This document shows positions 59,987-64,000 of a stretch of 64,000 bases of DNA, one piece after another. The stretch comes from Thermotoga sp. Ku-13t. GTDB lineage: Bacteria > Thermotogota > Thermotogae > Thermotogales > DSM-5069. The notes under the pieces are model-generated. The model had not been told where the DNA came from. It made no database searches and was given only the letters and a program-made list of their open reading frames with translations. Both the position numbers and the translations under genes were made by a program. How positions within the stretch are numbered: the stretch's first letter is position 1; every line of letters begins with the position of its first letter. The stretch is taken from positions 62,001 through 126,000 of the forward strand of contig NZ_LNFY01000010.1 in assembly GCF_011057685.1 (NCBI RefSeq), in the 5' to 3' direction.

Positions 59987-60447
59987 ACAGGCGTTTGGTG
60001 GTCTTACTTCTGGTACTCGTTGCAGTTTGGTCTGTGGCCATCTACGTGCTGTTCTTATATCAAAAATCACCCACAGCTGCTCCCGCAACACGGACCAGTG
60101 AAGCTGTCATTCAGCCTTTGATCAGGAGGTTGAACGATCCAGATATCGAGAGGTTCAGAACGATTGTTGGAACGTCGAAGCCAATTGAGAACGTCTTCGA
60201 ACCTTACGTGTTGAAGCTCAACAGAGATCGATTGATGCGTCAGGCGCTCTCAGAACTGGAAGTGCTGCCGAGTTACAAATTCAGAGGTTACTTCGTGGGC
60301 GAGAACGAAGATTTTGTGATGTTTTCAAGCGGTATTGTAAGACCCGTTGGATCGATCCTTGAGAATAGATACCTGATAGTTCACGTGGTGAGCTTCGCTG
60401 CGATAGTTATGGATCTGTCCACGGGGAACCTTTTGGTTGTGAAGTGA
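59983..60447 (+). CDS. PilP-like pilus assembly protein (tentative)
   Basis: 154 residues. One membrane helix (about 5-26), a linker with Pro/Ala/Thr, and a small beta domain (about 90-154, YKFRGYFVGENEDFVMFSSG, ending LSTGNLLVVK). Position between PilO and the secretin is that of PilP, which links the inner-membrane complex to the secretin. It has a membrane helix where PilP is usually a lipoprotein, so it may be a functional counterpart only. Confidence 0.6.
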   Translation: MNRRLVVLLLVLVAVWSVAIYVLFLYQKSPTAAPATRTSEAVIQPLIRRLNDPDIERFRTIVGTSKPIENVFEPYVLKLNRDRLMRQALSELEVLPSYKFRGYFVGENEDFVMFSSGIVRPVGSILENRYLIVHVVSFAAIVMDLSTGNLLVVK

Positions 60448-60458
60448 GGAGGGGGACA

Positions 60459-63400
60459 ATGAGGAAGACCGTTTTCCTGCTGCTTCTAATTGTGAGCGTA
60501 ATCGGCGTCGCAGCCTCCCTGATCACGATCTCACCAACCTTCAGCACCGCGGGTGTCACACTGACGATGCAGTTCGATACGGACATAAGCGAGAAGAATG
60601 TGTATCTGGAGAAGAATGCCTCGGGTTCTCTGATTTCGATCTATCTGCGGGATGTGAGACCCGTTTCAGATTCTTTCTTCCTGCCCATCGCTTATGGTCC
60701 AGTTGAATCTCTGAGGGTGATCAACACGCGCCAGGGAAGTCTCGTCTTAGTGCAGCTGCTCGTTCCGAGGGAGCCAGAGACAATCTTCTCTGGAAGAACG
60801 CTGAAACTCTTCGTTCCATCCTCTCAGAAGAGGCTGAGCCTCGCGCTGGTGGACGGAGATCTGGAGACGGCGGTGAAGTATCTGTGTGAAGAGTTGAAAT
60901 TGAACGTTGTGCTGTCAGACAGAGTGAAAGCCCAGAAACTCTCACTGAAACTGGACGACGTGCTACCAGAAGACGCACTGAGAAACATTCTTGTCACTGT
61001 GAGAGTGAACAACGAACCTCTCGCTTACAGTTACATGCCCGATGGGACTTTACACGTGGGCACGCGCAGCGATATCGCCGCACGTTTCCAGAAGTTCTGG
61101 GGAGTCTTTGAGGTGAAGGATGAGAGCTTAGTTCAGAAGCTCGAGTCCTTGCTATCGCCTAACGTCGTCATGAGCTATCTTGCGAACAGGTCGGTGCTGT
61201 TCGTCTACGGAGACGTTCAGGAACAGGAAATAATAGCCAAAATTCTTTCACTGACACCACAGGTGGAGACCAGAGAGTTTTCCTGTCCGGGTTTCATAGA
61301 AGAGACAAAGAAACTGTTGGATGCGTTGAAGGGTCTTTACAGCTTCGAATATCATTTGCTCGAAGGCCTGGATAGGTTCGTTTTGAAAGCCGATCCACAG
61401 ACTCTGGACAAGGTGTTCAGTTATCTGAGAGAGCTCGAGAGAATCGTCAGATCGAGACATGCTCAGCAAGAAGTTCAGCGACCTGAAGCAGCTCCAGAAA
61501 CAGTCAGCGAGAGAATTCGAGTCATTTACCCGAAGGAAGCGATCGAAGTTCTCAAGAAGTTCAATCTGGGAATCGAGGAGATGCCTTTCGGCGAGATCGT
61601 GATGAGTGGTGAGAAAGAAAGGATAGAACTCGTGAAGGAAGTTCTCAGAGACCTTGGATTTTTCGATTCCCAGCAGATGGGGAGGTTCATCGTTCCGAAG
61701 GCTCACTCTGAAAAAGTCCTGAATGCACTGACGCAGATTCTAGCCATACCAAGTTCGAGGATCGTGATTTCCGAAGATGGAAACAGCATCAACATCGTTC
61801 TGCTGGTACCGGAAGAGGTTCAAAAGGCTGCCGAAGATCTCATAAGAGGTTTGATGAGGTTCTTCACGTCTTCAAGACTCTCAGAGGTGTTTTTCCTCAG
61901 AGACAGGGAAACAACGCAGCAGGTCTCGGCGATCCTGAACCAGATATACGGAATAGAAACGAGCAGCGTTGAGAACGTGCTGAAAGTTGTCGGCACGAAG
62001 GATGAAATAGAAAAAGCCAGGAAGTTCATCGATATGTTCGTGAGGGAGAGACACACCAAAACCCTTCCACTCGCGATGGACCAGGAACTGTTCGCTGAGC
62101 TCAAAATGCTCGTTGAGTCCATGTTCGATGTCAAGCTGGAAGCGAATCTGAGGTCACTCGGCCTGTTATTGCTTAGCTCTGAAGACAAAGATCAGCTCGA
62201 ATCCGCGGCGCGAGAGATCGAATCTGTGGTGAAAATGTTGCCCGAAAAGCCCTCTGAGGCGTACGAACTGGTCCCTGCGATCGAAAACGTTGATTTCAAC
62301 GATCTGAAGCTCTTGCTATCCGAGATATACAGGGTGAGGATCGAAAGAACTCAGTTCTTCTACCTGCTGGTTGGACAGAAGCAAGCCCTGGACGGAGCCA
62401 AACAGCTTCTTGAAAGGATCAGAAACTTAGTTGGTAAACCTGCCGAGATCACGTACAGGCTAGTGAAGGTCAGGGAAGATATCTCAGTTGAAGCCCTGAT
62501 CCGCGCCATCAGCAGTGTTGCAAAGGTCGAAGCGATCAGTATCGAAAACCTTCTCTTGCTGAAGGGTGAGGAATCCCAGATTTCGAAGGCACTCGAACTG
62601 ATAAGGCTCATCGAAGAGAATGTGCCCGTCAAGGTTGAAGAACCGAAAAAAGTGACCGTGGTGGTGAAGCAACTCGTACCGGAGTTCCCGGCGAGCGAGT
62701 TCAGAGTGTACCTCGAGAAGATAGGTCTGAATGTTGATTTCGAGGCTTTCACGTCTCTGAACACGGTGGTCATTTCAGGTGAAGAAGAGACAGTTAGCAG
62801 AGCGGCTGAAGAGTACGAAAAGTTTGCCGAAACGTTTCTGAAGCAGTTACAGGCACGTGTTGAAGAGGAAAAGAAAAAGCAAGAGAAACCTCTGAAGGTG
62901 CAGAAGGTGTCTGAAAACACCGTTTCAATAGACTGCGATGGAGTTCCGCTGAAGGATGTTGTGGAGGCTGTTTCGCAGGAACTCGGGATTTCGTTGATGT
63001 TTGTGACCTTCCCACAGGAGATCATCACAATGAGGGTTTCTTCCATGAGCTGGGAACAGTTCAAGGACGTCGTGCAGAAGAACTACGGCTACAGCTTCGT
63101 CGAATCAGAAGGCGTCACCGTTCTGCTGAAACCTGTTCCCACACCCGACACAACCGTAGAGCAGAAGTTCATCTACAGAGTCTCCCACAACCTCGATCGG
63201 ATCAAATCCGTGGTGGAATTTTACGGGGGAAAGGTGTACGTGGACGATCTGAACGATTTGATCATCTTGACGAACATCAGTGCTAAAGCCAAGCGAGAAG
63301 TGGAAAAAATCATAGATGAGTTGTCCAAACCTTTGAAGCAGGTGGAAATAGAGGCGCAGTTCATCGACAGGGCCCTGACAGATGAGCTCACAAGAAGGGC

Positions 63401-64000
63401 TAACCTCAACCTGACCATGCCACCTGCAACGATCGACGTTGGTAGCTCCGGCAGTTTGAACCTCTCGACTTCGGTGATCGACCTGGTGGATTACAGGAAT
63501 CTACTGAGCCTCCTTGGAGGGGCTCAGTTGACGCTGAACGCCGAGGCGCAGAAATCCAACAGTACGACGGAGCTGCTGGCGAGCCCAAGGATGGTCACCG
63601 TGAGTGGCAAGGAAGCTAAGATCTTGATAGGTGAGCGTGTACCGTACGTTGCCGGTATAGATGAAAACGGTCGGGTCATAATTGATTACATGGACGTCGG
63701 TATTCAGTTGAGGATCACACCAGTGGTGCGCAACGACGGTAGCATACAGCTGAAGGTTTACACAGAGGTCAGCGAAGTTAAGGAGCGAACGCTCTCAGGT
63801 ATGAACACCTACGGTAAGGTCACGAGGCAGGCTGAAACAGAAGTGATTCTGAAGAACAACCAGACTCTGGTGATAGGTGGTCTGGTCCAGGATAAGTCTG
63901 TCAAAACCGTGGCGAAGGTCCCGGTGCTCGGTGACCTTCCTTTCATAGGTCAGATTTTCAGATCCGTGACCGACAGAAAGGACAAAACGGAACTGCTCAT
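60459..64000 (+). CDS. pilQ: giant secretin (PilQ/GspD-like), C-terminus cut by the window edge
   Basis: 1180 codons are visible. After a signal peptide come an AMIN-like domain (about 20-110), an STN/N0-like domain (about 130-190), roughly nine KH-like N1 repeats of about 55-65 residues (starts near 217, 272, 351, 414, 478, 535, 603, 666 and 735), a second N0-like part (about 823), another N1 repeat (about 905-960) and the secretin pore. The pore ends with PVLGDLPFIGQIFR and TELLI, so only a few residues are missing. It forms the outer-membrane channel of the pilus or secretion system. The ATG follows GAGGAGGGGGACA. Length fits the roughly 1,280-residue Thermotoga secretin. Confidence 0.9.
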   Translation, partial: MRKTVFLLLLIVSVIGVAASLITISPTFSTAGVTLTMQFDTDISEKNVYLEKNASGSLISIYLRDVRPVSDSFFLPIAYGPVESLRVINTRQGSLVLVQLLVPREPETIFSGRTLKLFVPSSQKRLSLALVDGDLETAVKYLCEELKLNVVLSDRVKAQKLSLKLDDVLPEDALRNILVTVRVNNEPLAYSYMPDGTLHVGTRSDIAARFQKFWGVFEVKDESLVQKLESLLSPNVVMSYLANRSVLFVYGDVQEQEIIAKILSLTPQVETREFSCPGFIEETKKLLDALKGLYSFEYHLLEGLDRFVLKADPQTLDKVFSYLRELERIVRSRHAQQEVQRPEAAPETVSERIRVIYPKEAIEVLKKFNLGIEEMPFGEIVMSGEKERIELVKEVLRDLGFFDSQQMGRFIVPKAHSEKVLNALTQILAIPSSRIVISEDGNSINIVLLVPEEVQKAAEDLIRGLMRFFTSSRLSEVFFLRDRETTQQVSAILNQIYGIETSSVENVLKVVGTKDEIEKARKFIDMFVRERHTKTLPLAMDQELFAELKMLVESMFDVKLEANLRSLGLLLLSSEDKDQLESAAREIESVVKMLPEKPSEAYELVPAIENVDFNDLKLLLSEIYRVRIERTQFFYLLVGQKQALDGAKQLLERIRNLVGKPAEITYRLVKVREDISVEALIRAISSVAKVEAISIENLLLLKGEESQISKALELIRLIEENVPVKVEEPKKVTVVVKQLVPEFPASEFRVYLEKIGLNVDFEAFTSLNTVVISGEEETVSRAAEEYEKFAETFLKQLQARVEEEKKKQEKPLKVQKVSENTVSIDCDGVPLKDVVEAVSQELGISLMFVTFPQEIITMRVSSMSWEQFKDVVQKNYGYSFVESEGVTVLLKPVPTPDTTVEQKFIYRVSHNLDRIKSVVEFYGGKVYVDDLNDLIILTNISAKAKREVEKIIDELSKPLKQVEIEAQFIDRALTDELTRRANLNLTMPPATIDVGSSGSLNLSTSVIDLVDYRNLLSLLGGAQLTLNAEAQKSNSTTELLASPRMVTVSGKEAKILIGERVPYVAGIDENGRVIIDYMDVGIQLRITPVVRNDGSIQLKVYTEVSEVKERTLSGMNTYGKVTRQAETEVILKNNQTLVIGGLVQDKSVKTVAKVPVLGDLPFIGQIFRSVTDRKDKTELL

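Overview
The window is a chromosomal segment of a thermophilic member of the Thermotogota. The closest match I can infer is Pseudothermotoga or Thermotoga: base composition is roughly balanced, and the gene products and gene pairs are those I know from Thermotoga (enolase next to a CDF transporter, TrxB next to a protein disulfide oxidoreductase, SPFH/NfeD next to RNase Z, a very long secretin). The genus call is inference. The DNA is densely packed. Many neighbours overlap by ATGA, GTGA or TTGA, TTG and GTG starts are common, and Shine-Dalgarno sequences are strong. I see no insertion sequence, prophage, CRISPR array or rRNA.

Layout. 1-9062: a DUF2089 fragment, pyrH-eno, a CDF metal exporter, a metal-binding lipoprotein-like receptor behind tRNA-Ala, and a leftward run rplI-rnz-NfeD-SPFH-membrane protein-PDO-trxB. 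9201-13704: rightward yqeG, yqeH, a PduL-type acyltransferase, a ThiS-like protein, an M20 amidohydrolase and a DUF218 protein. 13706-16269: leftward nrdD-nrdG behind tandem NrdR boxes. 16378-23959: a YhaM-like exonuclease, phosphohexomutase, topA, ddl, a divergent sliding-clamp-like protein and a split chromate transporter. 23949-28536: leftward nadE, rnhA, a DUF368 protein and an ABC importer. 28603-31800: [FeFe]-hydrogenase hydA, rplT-rpmI-infC and tRNA-Lys/tRNA-Arg. 31862-36709: TetR with a radical SAM protein behind an operator, a TM0106-type nuclease and hutH. 36823-44838: coiled-coil protein, zapA, murI, rapZ, yvcK, whiA, nrdR, greA, lysS and a SurA-like chaperone. 44869-55929: tRNA-Gln, a TGS/uridine-kinase-like protein, envelope proteins, trmI, ctpA, an RND exporter, a glycosyltransferase, DUF3307 and birA. 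56080-64000: an RqcP-like S4 protein and a type IV pilus/type II secretion operon (pilC, pseudopilin, pilM, N, O, P and a giant secretin cut by the window edge).

Links between genes. The nrdR gene at 40791 encodes the repressor expected to bind the tandem boxes upstream of nrdDG at 16224-16269. RNase Z matures tRNA 3' ends, and all four tRNAs here encode their own CCA. ddl, murI, DUF368, rapZ, yvcK and whiA belong to cell-wall synthesis and its control. 

Most notable observations: two genes (rnz, murI) whose conserved N-termini require CTG starts, plus an infC that appears to start at ATT or ATC; four places where an intrinsic terminator ends 1-7 bases before the Shine-Dalgarno of the next gene on the same strand; tandem NrdR boxes spaced 30 bp; a secretin with about ten KH-like N-domains; a probable sliding-clamp paralogue; a TetR operator in front of an uncharacterised radical SAM enzyme; and -10 elements arranged symmetrically for divergent transcription.
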